Below are positions 15,537-25,268 of a stretch of 64,000 nucleotides of DNA, piece by piece. Source of the DNA: Berkiella sp964606325 (GTDB lineage Bacteria; Pseudomonadota; Gammaproteobacteria; Berkiellales; Berkiellaceae); contig CAZSGE010000005.1 of the NCBI GenBank assembly GCA_964606325.1, positions 62,001-126,000 of the forward strand, read 5' to 3'. Position 1 is the stretch's first letter. Each line of letters opens with the position of its first letter. The notes beneath the pieces are model-generated. The model ran no database searches and was not told the DNA's origin. It saw nothing but the letters and a program-made list of their open reading frames with translations. Made by a program: the position numbers and the translations under genes.

Positions 15537-17615
15537 CTAGTGACTAGCCAACATTGCTAACATTAATAGCGCAACAATATTAATAATCTTGATCATAGGA
15601 TTGACCGCAGGACCAGCCGTATCCTTGTATGGATCGCCAACGGTATCACCCGTCACAGATGCTTTATGCGCATCTGAACCTTTGCCGCCATGGTGACCAT
15701 CTTCAATATATTTCTTCGCATTGTCCCAAGCACCACCACCGGAGGTCATTGAAATCGCAACGAACAAACCAGTTACAATAGTACCTAATAACATCGCTCC
15801 TAATGAAGTAAATGCAGCTTGCGAGCCAGCAACAAACCTAATCGTAAAGAAAAGTACCGCAGGCGCCAACACTGGCAACAAAGACGGAACTATCATTTCT
15901 TTAATGGCTGTCTTGGTTAATAAATCAACCGCACGACCATATTCTGGTTTGCCTGAGCCATCCATAATACCTTTGATATCACGGAATTGACGACGTACTT
16001 CAACAACAACTTGGCCACCAGCGCGTCCTACTGCCATCATACCAAGTGCGCCGAACAAATAAGGCAGCAACCCACCAATAAATAAACCAACAACGACAAA
16101 CGGATCGTTTAACGTAAATTGGATATTTAAATCAGGAAAATAAAACTTCAAGTCTTCTGTATATGTTGCAAATAATACCAATGCAGCTAGGCCTGCTGAG
16201 CCAATCGCATAACCTTTTGTTACTGCTTTGGTGGTATTGCCCACGGCATCCAGCGCATCCGTTACAATACGGACATCGGATGGCAAATCTGACATTTCAG
16301 CAATACCACCAGCATTGTCAGTAATAGGACCATAGGCATCAAGCGCAACAATCATGCCTGCTAAGGCCAACATCGCTGTCGCAGCGATACCAACACCTAA
16401 TAGGCCTGAATTAATATATGAAATCAAAATGCCTACGCAGATCACTAGCACCGGCAAAGCACACGCTTCCATGGAAACAGCTAGACCTTGAATGATATTG
16501 GTTGCATGACCTGTTTCAGAAGCAGCAGCAACACTTCTCACCGGACGATAGCGAGTTGAGGTGTAATATTCCGTGATCCAAACCAATAAACCTGTCACAC
16601 CTAATCCGGTTAAAGCGCAAATTAAAAGCTTGACGCCACTAGTCGTCCCATAGGTTAACTGAATGTCTTGATCAAAACCAAATAAGAAGTGTGTGGCTCC
16701 AACAATTAAGCTACCAGAAATCACAGTGCAAACAATTAAACCCTTATAGAGAGCACCCATGATGTTCTTTGTGCTGCCTAATTTAACCGCGAAAGTTCCA
16801 AGGATGGAACCAATAATACATACCGCGCCAATTAAAAGCGGATACATCATTAACTTTTCAGCGAATTCACCGCTTGCAAAAATAGTTCCTAAAACCATTG
16901 TCGCAACAATAGTCACAACATAAGTTTCAAAGAGATCCGCCGCCATACCAGCACAATCACCCACGTTGTCACCAACGTTATCTGCGATGACAGCTGGGTT
17001 ACGTGGATCATCTTCTGGGATCCCTGCTTCAATTTTACCCACCAAATCAGCGCCAACGTCAGCACCTTTCGTAAAAATCCCGCCGCCTAAGCGCGCAAAA
17101 ATTGAGATTAAGGAAGCGCCAAAGCTTAAGGCCACTAAAGCTTCCATCATTGGACGATGTGCTAAACCTATACTTTTTAGGTAGATGAAATAGGCAGTGA
17201 CACCAAATAAACCCAATCCCACTACTAACATGCCAGTGATGGCACCACCTTTAAAGGCTATCTCTAAAGCCTTCGCAAGACCTGAGCGTGCGGCTTCGGC
17301 CGTGCGCACGTTAGCTCGAACAGAGACGTTCATACCAATATAGCCAGCAAGGCCTGAGAGAACTGAGCCAACCACAAAACCAATGCCGACATAGTTGCCC
17401 AGCATGAAAGTAAGAAAGCCAGCAACGAATATGCCAACCACACCAATCGTCAGATACTGACGATTCAAATATGCCTTTGCTCCTTCTTGAATAGCAGATG
17501 CTATTTCAATCATTCTTGGGTTACCGGGCGCGGCAGCACAAATCTGCCGACCGGCATATAGCCCATAAAGGAGTGCCAAACCTGCACACCCCAAAATAAA
17601 CATGTTAAGTTCCAT
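15537..17615 (-). CDS. hppA: Membrane-bound proton-translocating pyrophosphatase, K+-independent type
   Basis: 692 residues, about 16 membrane helices, full length. It hydrolyses cytoplasmic pyrophosphate and pumps H+ outward. The PPi-binding segment is intact: GGGIFTKGADVGADLVGK (about 177-194), DDPRNPAVIADNVGDNVGDC (202-221) and the second DNAGGIAEMSDLP block (433-445). The loop GNTTKAVTKG has Lys463 and Thr466, the residues that distinguish the potassium-independent subfamily from the potassium-dependent one, which has Ala here. The gene stands alone with its own terminator, facing a catalytically degenerate soluble pyrophosphatase. It probably saves pyrophosphate energy under low-energy or stress conditions. 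Confidence 0.96.
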   Translation of the reverse strand: MELNMFILGCAGLALLYGLYAGRQICAAAPGNPRMIEIASAIQEGAKAYLNRQYLTIGVVGIFVAGFLTFMLGNYVGIGFVVGSVLSGLAGYIGMNVSVRANVRTAEAARSGLAKALEIAFKGGAITGMLVVGLGLFGVTAYFIYLKSIGLAHRPMMEALVALSFGASLISIFARLGGGIFTKGADVGADLVGKIEAGIPEDDPRNPAVIADNVGDNVGDCAGMAADLFETYVVTIVATMVLGTIFASGEFAEKLMMYPLLIGAVCIIGSILGTFAVKLGSTKNIMGALYKGLIVCTVISGSLIVGATHFLFGFDQDIQLTYGTTSGVKLLICALTGLGVTGLLVWITEYYTSTRYRPVRSVAAASETGHATNIIQGLAVSMEACALPVLVICVGILISYINSGLLGVGIAATAMLALAGMIVALDAYGPITDNAGGIAEMSDLPSDVRIVTDALDAVGNTTKAVTKGYAIGSAGLAALVLFATYTEDLKFYFPDLNIQFTLNDPFVVVGLFIGGLLPYLFGALGMMAVGRAGGQVVVEVRRQFRDIKGIMDGSGKPEYGRAVDLLTKTAIKEMIVPSLLPVLAPAVLFFTIRFVAGSQAAFTSLGAMLLGTIVTGLFVAISMTSGGGAWDNAKKYIEDGHHGGKGSDAHKASVTGDTVGDPYKDTAGPAVNPMIKIINIVALLMLAMLASH

Positions 17616-17929
17616 TATTTACCATCCTCTTTTGTTATCAAACTATCTGCTTGATTCAGCACAAAAAATTACAATGCCATGCAGACATGTCTGGTTCCTT
17701 GCCAGATTATTTTTTGGTTGCAAGACTATAAATTAAATTTGCATGAAGTGGTAGGCACTTGCTGTTATATACAGACTAGAAAATACAAATGAATTTATAG
17801 TTTTTTTTCAAACTAAACCCTAACTCTGCGCAAGCAGAATTAGGGTTTGCGACTTAGGATTTAAACTTATCAAAGTCCCTCCTGTATCAGAAATAACTTT
17901 TACTCTCAAGTTATCACACAAAAGCTTAT
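17616..17929. other. Intergenic region upstream of hppA
   Basis: 314 bases, A+T-rich, containing the hppA promoter region on its left side and a long hairpin at 17816-17847 on its right. A T8 run (17801-17808) lies between. Nothing else was recognised. Confidence 0.4.
17816..17847 (-). terminator. Long GCAA-loop hairpin after the toxin pseudogene
   Basis: AACCCTAACTCTGC (17816-17829) and GCAGAATTAGGGTT (17834-17847) pair with one mismatch around a GCAA tetraloop. It is 83 bases downstream of the end of the toxin pseudogene. There is no U-tract on the minus strand, so termination is uncertain. Confidence 0.4.
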
Positions 17930-18700
17930 TCAATTAGGTGGCAAAGGAATGCTTCCATTAACCAGGAAATCCGTCGCAGGAAAAATATATTTTTTTCTAG
18001 GTGTAACTCTAGCCGAAAACTCAACAACGCTTTTGGTACAATAGCAGTTGAAATGTTCAAATGTATTTTCAATGTTAGCGTTTTTTGTTAAGACTTTTGG
18101 TGAAAAGACACCTATATTAAAACCAATATCTTTACTTCTCGCAGATTTATACTGGAAGCATTCAACATTATTATCCCGCATGTTCATACCAAATTTTTGT
18201 GGAAAGTCATAGCTATCTTTAGCAGATATTTGCTCCTCGTAAATGTTAAAAGGTGTTTCATAAAGATTAATAAACTGAGCACTTTCTATATTTAGTCTAA
18301 AGGCTGTTGATAAAAGAGTATTGCCACCTATGTCACCTTCACTTGCTTACAAGAAAGCTAATTTATAGAAAGCTTTTTCACTCATGGCAGTTTCTAGTGC
18401 TTTTGCAGCATATAGCAGCGCTCTTTCCGATCTCACATTAAATCGGGCCCCACATTTCAATGGAGGATAAGGAAAAGGAGTAAAGACTAGATAATGGCAA
18501 TTTTTAAAATAGGATTCATCTCCATAATATTTAATGGCTGGTTTGCTTTCATCAATGAGTTGTTCGAGCACTTCGTGTTCAATGACGGTATCTACAAATT
18601 TTCTAGTTGTGGATCTTGATTGATCTTCAACGATGCGCCATGCTTGCAACTTAATTTGGGAAAAATATTGAATACCATTATTCTCTTTGAAAACGCCCAT
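17930..18700 (-). pseudogene. RES-domain toxin, inactivated by an in-frame stop
   Basis: The frame from ATG 18700 reads a RES-domain toxin: AWRIVEDQSRSTTRKFVDT, CHYLVFTPFPYPPLKCGARF and ALLYAAKALETAMSEKAFY. It meets TAA at 18347-18349 after KLAFL. The same frame then continues without further stops for about 138 codons (ASEGDIGG..., NIESAQFINLYETPF, IEDFs in the middle aside, ending NGSIPLPPN), so a single CAA-to-TAA change explains it. Intact length would be about 256 residues. RES toxins of RES-Xre systems destroy cellular NAD+. The start lies 1 base after the antitoxin stop, the usual operon order. Only the N-terminal ~117 residues would be made. Confidence 0.88.
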
Positions 18701-18701
18701 A

Positions 18702-19077
18702 CTAATTTTGGCCTCGCATGGCATCAAGATAAATAACCACTTCATTCAGGCCTGAAATAGTCTTGATCATATCGATGGGTCTTGCTGATAAATGATGGTT
18801 ATAGTGTTTTAACCACTCTTGTGCCTGGCTAGGATCTTCTCCAATATTTCCTTCGAGGCTTCGGATCATTCTTAAAAAAAGCACGGCAGATTCCCATTCT
18901 TTGGTATTAATATTCAAGCATGGCGTGCCTGAGTTAAAAAGCCTAGAAAGTTGCGGTGTACTTACTTGAACCAATAATTTGGCTTAATTCCTTTTGAGTA
19001 AGATTCAAATGATGAGCTGCCCTGATAATAGCTTTGTTGAGCACTTTGGTTGCATCTACACTCTTTTGTGGCTGCAT
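18702..19077 (-). pseudogene. Xre/MbcA/ParS-type antitoxin, frameshifted by a 4-bp duplication
   Basis: From ATG 19077 (AGGTGAC site upstream) the frame encodes MQPQKSVDATKVLNKAIIRA and a helix-turn-helix start (LNLTQKELSQIIGSS), then ends early. The rest (TPQLSRLFNSG..., then the DUF2384-type toxin-binding end PIDMIKTISGLNEVVIYLDA) is in another frame. At the join the minus strand has AGTAAGTA (plus strand TACTTACT, 18959-18966); removing one AGTA restores one continuous ~123-residue protein, IIGSSTPQLSRLF. Thus a 4-bp tandem duplication broke the gene. The antitoxin would bind DNA and neutralise the RES toxin encoded directly downstream, which is also broken. Confidence 0.88.
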
Positions 19078-19117
19078 AAGTCACCTAATTTTTGTTTCAC
19101 TTGAAAAAAATATGCTG

Positions 19118-19311
19118 CTAAAAAAGAGTAGGAGGAGGGTTAAGGTTTTGTATGGATGAAATACGAACATACTTATAGACTACTGTTAATTCATTATCCG
19201 TACTATTAAATGATATTTTTTGGATTTCAGCTATGGAAGATAGTCTATGTTTGATTATCTTCACAACCTCATTCCAATCGATTTGAGGTACAAGTAATGT
19301 AGTTTTGCCAT
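19118..19311 (-). pseudogene. Small unknown gene after the Czc-type pump, broken by an apparent 1-bp deletion
   Basis: Immediately after the pump gene an ATG (19309-19311) opens MAKL and stops after 16 codons. If the A4 run (plus-strand T4, 19303-19306) is restored to A5, the frame becomes one 64-residue protein: MAKTTLLVPQIDWNEVV..., ending SSIQNLNPPPTLF. The second frame has protein-like composition and no stop before 19118. No family recognised; an alpha/beta ferredoxin-like fold, as in small metal-binding domains, would fit the pattern but is guesswork. It could be a sequencing artefact hiding a real gene. Confidence 0.45.
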
Positions 19312-19316
19312 ACTTA

Positions 19317-22300
19317 CTATATATTTGAATTTTTAAAGAAAATATTGTAAAGCACTGGAAGTACTATCAAAGTCAGTGCAGTTGAAGAAATAAGCCCCCC
19401 AACAACAACCGTTGCAAGCGGTTTTTGAATTTCAGCTCCTACCCCTCTTGCTAAAAGCATTGGAATAAGACCGAGCGCAGTAATAAAGGCTGTCATTAAT
19501 ACTGGACGAAGTCTTGATAAAGAACCAATAAAAATTGCTTCCTTTAATTCCATTCCTTCTTGTTTATTTTGATTAATAGCATTTACTAAAACCACCCCAT
19601 TAAGAACAGCAATGCCAAACAAAGCAATAAATCCAATTGAGCTAGGAACTGATAGATATTGTCCAGAAACAAAGATAGATAAAATGCCACCAATCAAGGC
19701 TAAAGGAACGTTTATCATAATTAATAGCGCCTGACCGGCTGAATCAAAAGCAAAATAAAGCAACAAGAAGATCAGCCCCAATGATATCGGTACGACCAAC
19801 ATAAGTCTGGCTTGTGCTCGCTGTTGGTTTTCGAATTGTCCACCGTAAACTACAGCATAACCAGCTGGCAATTTCACTTTTTCTTTTATTTGTTGTTGAA
19901 TATCGGCTACAACGCTACCCATGTCTCGATTTTCAATATTAGATTGAATAACAACCCTACGTTGCACTTCATCACGTCTAATTTGCGGAGCACCAGAATC
20001 AATTTTAACCGACGCCACATCACCTAACCTAACCCAAGCCCCATTAGGGGACTGTAAAATAAGATTGCTGATTTCCTCTACATTGCTCCGATAAGCTGGT
20101 GCTAATCGCACATAGATATCATAACGTTCATTTCCATTAATGACTTGGCCGGCTGTTTTTCCACCAATGGCATCTGATACTAAAGACATGACTTGACCAA
20201 CAGTAATACCATAGCGCATTAGTGTTTCGCGTTCTGGCTTTATAACAAGCTGGGCTTCTCCAGTTATTTGCTCTATCGCAACATCTCTGGTGCCTTTTAC
20301 CGATTTTACTATAGATTCAATTTCCTGCCCTTTTTTAGCTAGAACTGCAAGATCAGGTCCAAACAGCTTCACTGCCAGCTGAGCTTTTACCCCTGAAAGT
20401 AATTCGTCCACACGACTGGCGATAGGTTGAGAAAAGCTAAACAACAATCCTGGAAACACAGACATTTTTTGTTCCATAAGTTCTTGTAATTGGATACGAT
20501 TTTTTGCTGATTTCCACTTTTTAATAGGCTCTAAGCCAACCATAATTTCTATATTTGATACAGGCTCTGGATCACCGCCTAATTCAGGCCGACCTATTCG
20601 ACTAGATGCATAGGTTACTTCTGGAAAGTTCATTAATTCTTTTTCGAGTCTTTGTGCAACTGATAAAGAGGTGTCAAGGCTAGCAGAGGGAGCTAACGTT
20701 GCACGGATATTTAATGTTCCTTCTTCAAGTTCAGGCACAAATTCAGTTCCTAAAAATGGGATCAATATTAAAGACATCAAAAATAACCCGACTGTAGCCC
20801 CTAACACATATTTAGGGCGATTTAGTGCTTTTGATAACGCATCTTTGTAAAAACGAGTAATGGGTTTAAGGATAGGGCTTTGACGATGCTGAATACCTTG
20901 CTTAAAAAGGTATGTCGCAAGTGCAGGGATAACCATCATCGCTACAAATAAAGAAGCGATCATACCCAGAACTATGCTGATGGCCATAGGTTGAAATAGT
21001 TTGCCCTCGACACCTTCAAATGTAAAAAGAGGAGCAAAAACAACAATAATGATAAGAACCGCAAAAAATACTGGACGAGATATTTCTCTTGCAGCTTCTT
21101 GTACTCTCAAAGGTATAGCATGCTCATTTATTACAATATCCTTATCTAAAGATTTATCACCTTTATCAATTCTATCGTGTTCTGAACCAGGTTCACTTAG
21201 ATGCTTAAAGATATTTTCCATCATAACAACAGAACCATCAACCATCATACCAATTGCAATTGCTAATCCACCTAAAGACATTAAGTTTGCTGAAATTCCC
21301 CAATACGACATCGCAATTAACGCAAGTCCAACGGAAATGGGGACAGAAACAAGAACTAGTAGTGTTGCTCTAAGATTCATCAAAAAAAGTAGAATAACAA
21401 TGAATATAAGGACAAAAGCTTCTACTAAAGCTTTTACAACGGTGTGAACCGCTTGCTGTATCAGATCAGCTTGATCATAAAATGGTTCTAACTTTACCTC
21501 CTTAGGCAAAGCTGCTTGCGCTAAAGATAACCGAGATTTTATACCATCAATTGTTGCCTTAGTATTTGCCCCCAACCGTTTAAGAAACACGCCAACTACT
21601 ACCTCTCCTAATTCATGAGCTTTTCCTTCTGCATTTCTCTCGGAAAGAGTGACTGCTCCTTGACGAATTTCACTTCCATAAGTAACCTGCGCAATGTTGC
21701 GTATGCGTATTACAATTCCATCTTGTACTTTTACAGGTATATTAGCAATATCTAGTAGCCCTTTATCTCCACTTTGCAACCAGCCAACTCCTCTTATAAC
21801 AAGCTGTTCCGCTCCGCGATCTAAGTACCACCCTCCCACATTTTTATTGTTTGATTCTATTGCTTCAACTATTTCATCAATAGTCATTTTATAAGCGAGC
21901 AACCGTGAAGGATCAACTTGTACCTGATATTGACGAACCTCTCCACCAAAAGAAAGTAAATCAGTTACCCCATCTACTGGTGCTAGAATCAATTTTACAA
22001 CCCAATCATTTAAACTTCGTAACGTCATAATATCGAACTTTTTCGGATCCTCCGAACGTAAAAAGTATTGATAAACTTGTCCTAAACCGGAAGTATTAGG
22101 ACCGATTTCAGGATTACCAACGTTAGCAGGCATTTTTTCCTTTGCTGCTTGAATTCGTTCAAATACTAATTGTCTAGCAAAATAAATATCCACTTCTTCT
22201 TTAAACACAACCGTAACGACAGACAACCCAACCTTTGAAATGGAACGCACATCTTCCACATTGGGCAAAGAAAACATAGCTGCTTCTATTGGATAGGTAA

Positions 22301-22493
22301 TTAATTGCTCTACTTCTTCTGCTGCCAATCCTGCTGCTTCAGTATTAATTGTAACCTGAACATTAGTTACATCTGGAAAAGCATCAAGATTTAAATGAGG
22401 AAGAACTAACATTCCTGCAACAATCATAGCTAGCAACAATAAAATTATAATAAAGCGATTACTAACTGCAAAATCTATCAGCTTATCTAACAC
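19317..22493 (-). CDS. Heavy-metal efflux RND permease (CzcA/CusA family)
   Basis: 1058 residues, the inner-membrane pump of a CBA-type metal exporter. Family marks include NLDAFPDVTNVQVTINTEAA, AEEVEQLITYPIE and GLSVVTVVFKEEVDIYFARQ. In helix 4 the motif is AIGMMVDGSVVMMEN, lacking the Asp-Phe-Gly start of classical Zn/Co/Cd CzcA pumps. The three copper-binding Met positions of CusA are also absent (NIRATL, SNIEIMV and VDELLSG in their places). The exported ion is therefore uncertain; a divalent metal is likelier. It is the last of three genes, 12 bases after its adaptor. A small broken reading frame follows. Confidence 0.93.
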   Translation of the reverse strand: MLDKLIDFAVSNRFIIILLLLAMIVAGMLVLPHLNLDAFPDVTNVQVTINTEAAGLAAEEVEQLITYPIEAAMFSLPNVEDVRSISKVGLSVVTVVFKEEVDIYFARQLVFERIQAAKEKMPANVGNPEIGPNTSGLGQVYQYFLRSEDPKKFDIMTLRSLNDWVVKLILAPVDGVTDLLSFGGEVRQYQVQVDPSRLLAYKMTIDEIVEAIESNNKNVGGWYLDRGAEQLVIRGVGWLQSGDKGLLDIANIPVKVQDGIVIRIRNIAQVTYGSEIRQGAVTLSERNAEGKAHELGEVVVGVFLKRLGANTKATIDGIKSRLSLAQAALPKEVKLEPFYDQADLIQQAVHTVVKALVEAFVLIFIVILLFLMNLRATLLVLVSVPISVGLALIAMSYWGISANLMSLGGLAIAIGMMVDGSVVMMENIFKHLSEPGSEHDRIDKGDKSLDKDIVINEHAIPLRVQEAAREISRPVFFAVLIIIVVFAPLFTFEGVEGKLFQPMAISIVLGMIASLFVAMMVIPALATYLFKQGIQHRQSPILKPITRFYKDALSKALNRPKYVLGATVGLFLMSLILIPFLGTEFVPELEEGTLNIRATLAPSASLDTSLSVAQRLEKELMNFPEVTYASSRIGRPELGGDPEPVSNIEIMVGLEPIKKWKSAKNRIQLQELMEQKMSVFPGLLFSFSQPIASRVDELLSGVKAQLAVKLFGPDLAVLAKKGQEIESIVKSVKGTRDVAIEQITGEAQLVIKPERETLMRYGITVGQVMSLVSDAIGGKTAGQVINGNERYDIYVRLAPAYRSNVEEISNLILQSPNGAWVRLGDVASVKIDSGAPQIRRDEVQRRVVIQSNIENRDMGSVVADIQQQIKEKVKLPAGYAVVYGGQFENQQRAQARLMLVVPISLGLIFLLLYFAFDSAGQALLIMINVPLALIGGILSIFVSGQYLSVPSSIGFIALFGIAVLNGVVLVNAINQNKQEGMELKEAIFIGSLSRLRPVLMTAFITALGLIPMLLARGVGAEIQKPLATVVVGGLISSTALTLIVLPVLYNIFFKNSNI

Positions 22494-22505
22494 TCTTATA
22501 ATTCC

Positions 22506-23633
22506 TTAATGTCCGTGAGCATCGAATCCTTTTTTGTTTAATTCAGAATGAACAAAAAATGCACCTTCTGTCACTACACGTGCTCCGGGGGAAACACCTT
22601 CAATAATCGCTTGATTATTGATAACTTCAATTACCTTAACTTCTATTTGTGCAAAGGTGTTTGGCTTTGTCTCAATGTATACTGCCCAATCACCATCAGA
22701 AGTACGCATAACGCCATCCACGGGTAATGACAACATAGGTTTCATCTCACCATCTTCAATAAGGCAGTTAACATATTGGCCTGGGTGAAGCATGTCCTTT
22801 ATGTTTGAAACCTCCAACCTTACAGCACGAGTTCTCGTTATTTCGTCTAACTGATGATGTACTTGAATCACTTTTCCTTGTAAGACGTTTTCATTAATCT
22901 TAATCTTCGCGGTATCGCCCAATTTTACAGGTTGAGGTAAATTAGGTGGTAACTTTGCATCAATCCATACTGAAGCCTCATCTACAACCTGCAAAAGAAC
23001 TCGCCCGGGTTCAATCAGCTCACCTTCAGAAAAATTGATGTTAAATGCTGTTCCATCACGGGGGGCAAGTAAAGTAAACTCCCCTTTGGCTTGTGAAGGA
23101 TTTTGTTTTTTAAGTAGTTCTTCAGCTTCCTTTTCTGTCATTCCATAGGCTAATGCTGTAGAAATCGCATGTTGGTAGGCTACTTGAGCTTCTGAATAAC
23201 GCTTACCCGATATTGCCTCTTTACCAAGAGATTTAACACGCTGCCATTCCTGCATAGCAAGAAGTAGATCCCCTTGTACTTTAGCCATATCTACACTTGA
23301 TAGAGTGGCTAAAACTTGACCAACTTTAACATGTTCCCCTTCCTGCACTAAACGTTTAATCACTTGCGCAGACACTCGGGTTGTAATTTTATTTGTCATA
23401 GTCGCGTTGGGGATGACTTCTCCTGGCGCTTGAATAATAGATTTTACACTTTTAGGTTCTAATGTAAGCACTTTAATACCCACTGATTGTTGGCTCTCTT
23501 GTGAAATAAAAACTGTATTTTGCTCTTCATGTTTACTTTCTTCTTCTTTTGCAAACAGCCCCTCTATAAAAGAAAGAGAAAATATAAAAAGGGCTGGAAT
23601 CCAAATAGAATTAATTTCTTTTACTAATTTCAT
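22506..23633 (-). CDS. Heavy-metal efflux periplasmic adaptor (CzcB-like)
   Basis: 375 residues. After a hydrophobic N-terminus (IWIPALFIFSLSFIEGLFA) and an acidic KEEESKHEEQ linker come the lipoyl, hairpin and beta-barrel domains of the membrane-fusion family (VKVGQVLATLSSVDMAKVQG; FTLLAPRDGTAFNINFSEGE; PGQYVNCLIEDG). The C-terminal HGH after GFDA could touch metal. The gene is the middle of the C-B-A operon, 15 bases from the TolC gene and 12 from the pump gene. It joins the inner-membrane pump to the outer-membrane channel. Confidence 0.92.
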   Translation of the reverse strand: MKLVKEINSIWIPALFIFSLSFIEGLFAKEEESKHEEQNTVFISQESQQSVGIKVLTLEPKSVKSIIQAPGEVIPNATMTNKITTRVSAQVIKRLVQEGEHVKVGQVLATLSSVDMAKVQGDLLLAMQEWQRVKSLGKEAISGKRYSEAQVAYQHAISTALAYGMTEKEAEELLKKQNPSQAKGEFTLLAPRDGTAFNINFSEGELIEPGRVLLQVVDEASVWIDAKLPPNLPQPVKLGDTAKIKINENVLQGKVIQVHHQLDEITRTRAVRLEVSNIKDMLHPGQYVNCLIEDGEMKPMLSLPVDGVMRTSDGDWAVYIETKPNTFAQIEVKVIEVINNQAIIEGVSPGARVVTEGAFFVHSELNKKGFDAHGH

Positions 23634-23648
23634 CTGATTACCTTTTAT

Positions 23649-24980
23649 TTATGTACAATTAATTTGTGTCCATTTTCTAACGGTACCCGATGCCTTTAAC
23701 CAATCAACCCATGCCAGCCATGCTTGACTGTTAAGTTCAATTCCAGCAATTTGGCTATCAAGCCTTTGTTTTAACTGTACTAGATAATCAACAGTAGTAA
23801 TTTCGCCGGCTTGCCATAGTTTTTCTATCAACACTATACCGTCACTTAGTGGTTTTTGTGAAATTTGCTGCCAGTCATTTATTGCTTGATGTAACATTTG
23901 ATAACGCCCAGCACTACTTTGTATCTCTGCTTTTATTTCACGCAGCGCATCCATTCTTTTTTTTTCAATTTCTATTTCGTCAAATACTGCCGCATCAACT
24001 TCTGCTCGATAAGAATTTCGAATAAATAAAGGAATACTAAATGTAGCTAAAAATACCTTTTTATCACCTTCATTTGTATTTTCTTTTCCACCCTGAAAGC
24101 CAAATGTGGGATCTGGAAATCGTTCTTTTTTTGCCAATCCTATACGCATTTTTGCGTTCACAATCTGTTCATTAAGTACTTGTAAGCTTGGTATGTGATT
24201 TAAAAGTTCCTCAATAGATGTATTAGTTATATTTGGATTTGGTAAATTTTGTGGCAATGAAGGCCAAGTAAAATGATTCATGCCAGTTTTGCTTCTTAAA
24301 ACTTGTAACGCCTGGTTAAGATTAATTTCAGCTGCCACCTGTTGTGCTAAACCTTCAGACAAAGCCAAATGTGCGAGATCCGTTTCAACTCGGGGGACAT
24401 CACCTGCAACTTGCCGCTTTTCAGTTAAATTAACAAATTTACGTAGCAAAGACACTCTTTTATTTGAAAATGTTAACGCTTTCTGGGCGGTATGGTAACG
24501 AACTAAAGCGCTTAAAATATCTATTTCAAATTGCTGACAAAGTGTTTCAAATTGTTCTTCAGCTACTTCTCGATTCGTTGCAGCAACTTTTAAGCGAGCC
24601 TGGCGCTTATTTGCTATGTCTATCGTTTGATTAATTCCCATAACATAAGTTTTCTCGTAAGGTTTAGGTGTTCCATTCAATTCAGAATCATTAAAGTTAT
24701 ATTGCTTTTTTTGTTGAGTCTCGGCGGATATTTCTGGGTTGTATAAAGGTTGACTTGCAGCAATCTCGCGAGATTTTGCGGCAGCAAGATTTGCTTTTGC
24801 TGCTTGAATTGAAGGATTTTTTTCTAGCACATCTTGCATAAATGAATTTAGTGATATTGAACTGTTTTTAATCTCTTGATCATTAGCAAAAATTGAAATA
24901 TTATAAAATACTAAAAGAAAAACTATAAAATTCACTTTATTGCTTATAAATTTTAAATTTTGGTGCCTCAAATTTCTCAT
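23649..24980 (-). CDS. TolC-type outer-membrane factor (CzcC-like)
   Basis: 443 residues with a hydrophobic export segment (NFIVFLLVFYNISIFA) and the two long alpha-helical repeats of the outer-membrane efflux family: NPSIQAAKANLAAAKSREIA at the start, RFPDPTFGFQGGKENTNEGD in the first barrel strand, and FSIPLFIRNSYRAEVDAA. It is first in the operon, so its upstream 288-base region, shared with the divergent P-type ATPase operon, should carry the metal-responsive promoter. It forms the channel for the adjacent adaptor and pump. Confidence 0.92.
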   Translation of the reverse strand: MRNLRHQNLKFISNKVNFIVFLLVFYNISIFANDQEIKNSSISLNSFMQDVLEKNPSIQAAKANLAAAKSREIAASQPLYNPEISAETQQKKQYNFNDSELNGTPKPYEKTYVMGINQTIDIANKRQARLKVAATNREVAEEQFETLCQQFEIDILSALVRYHTAQKALTFSNKRVSLLRKFVNLTEKRQVAGDVPRVETDLAHLALSEGLAQQVAAEINLNQALQVLRSKTGMNHFTWPSLPQNLPNPNITNTSIEELLNHIPSLQVLNEQIVNAKMRIGLAKKERFPDPTFGFQGGKENTNEGDKKVFLATFSIPLFIRNSYRAEVDAAVFDEIEIEKKRMDALREIKAEIQSSAGRYQMLHQAINDWQQISQKPLSDGIVLIEKLWQAGEITTVDYLVQLKQRLDSQIAGIELNSQAWLAWVDWLKASGTVRKWTQINCT

Positions 24981-25268
24981 GGCATTTTTTCCGCCTTCGA
25001 CTCTTAAAACAATCTGTATTTTTAAACAGTCTTATTTAATCAATTTATAATAATGTTTAGTATATGTTCAAATAGGTCAAGCAAACCTAATCGAAACTAT
25101 AACAATTCAGCATGCGCATTAACATACTCATAGTCTAGCAACACTTGACGACTTTCGTGGCAATGCACTTAAGCGCTTTGCATTTTAGGAGAGGGCGTGC
25201 CATCTTTAAACAGTATTTAATAACAATACTCATTATTACCCTTTTTCAATCATATCTATGCAGGATAC
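24981..25268. promoter_or_regulatory. Divergent control region between two metal-efflux operons
   Basis: 288 bases, very A+T-rich at both ends, separating czcC-like (minus) from the P-type ATPase-cusCBA operon (plus). Both operons must be started from here. I saw no clear dyad typical of MerR or ArsR sites, and no regulator gene is adjacent. Confidence 0.45.
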
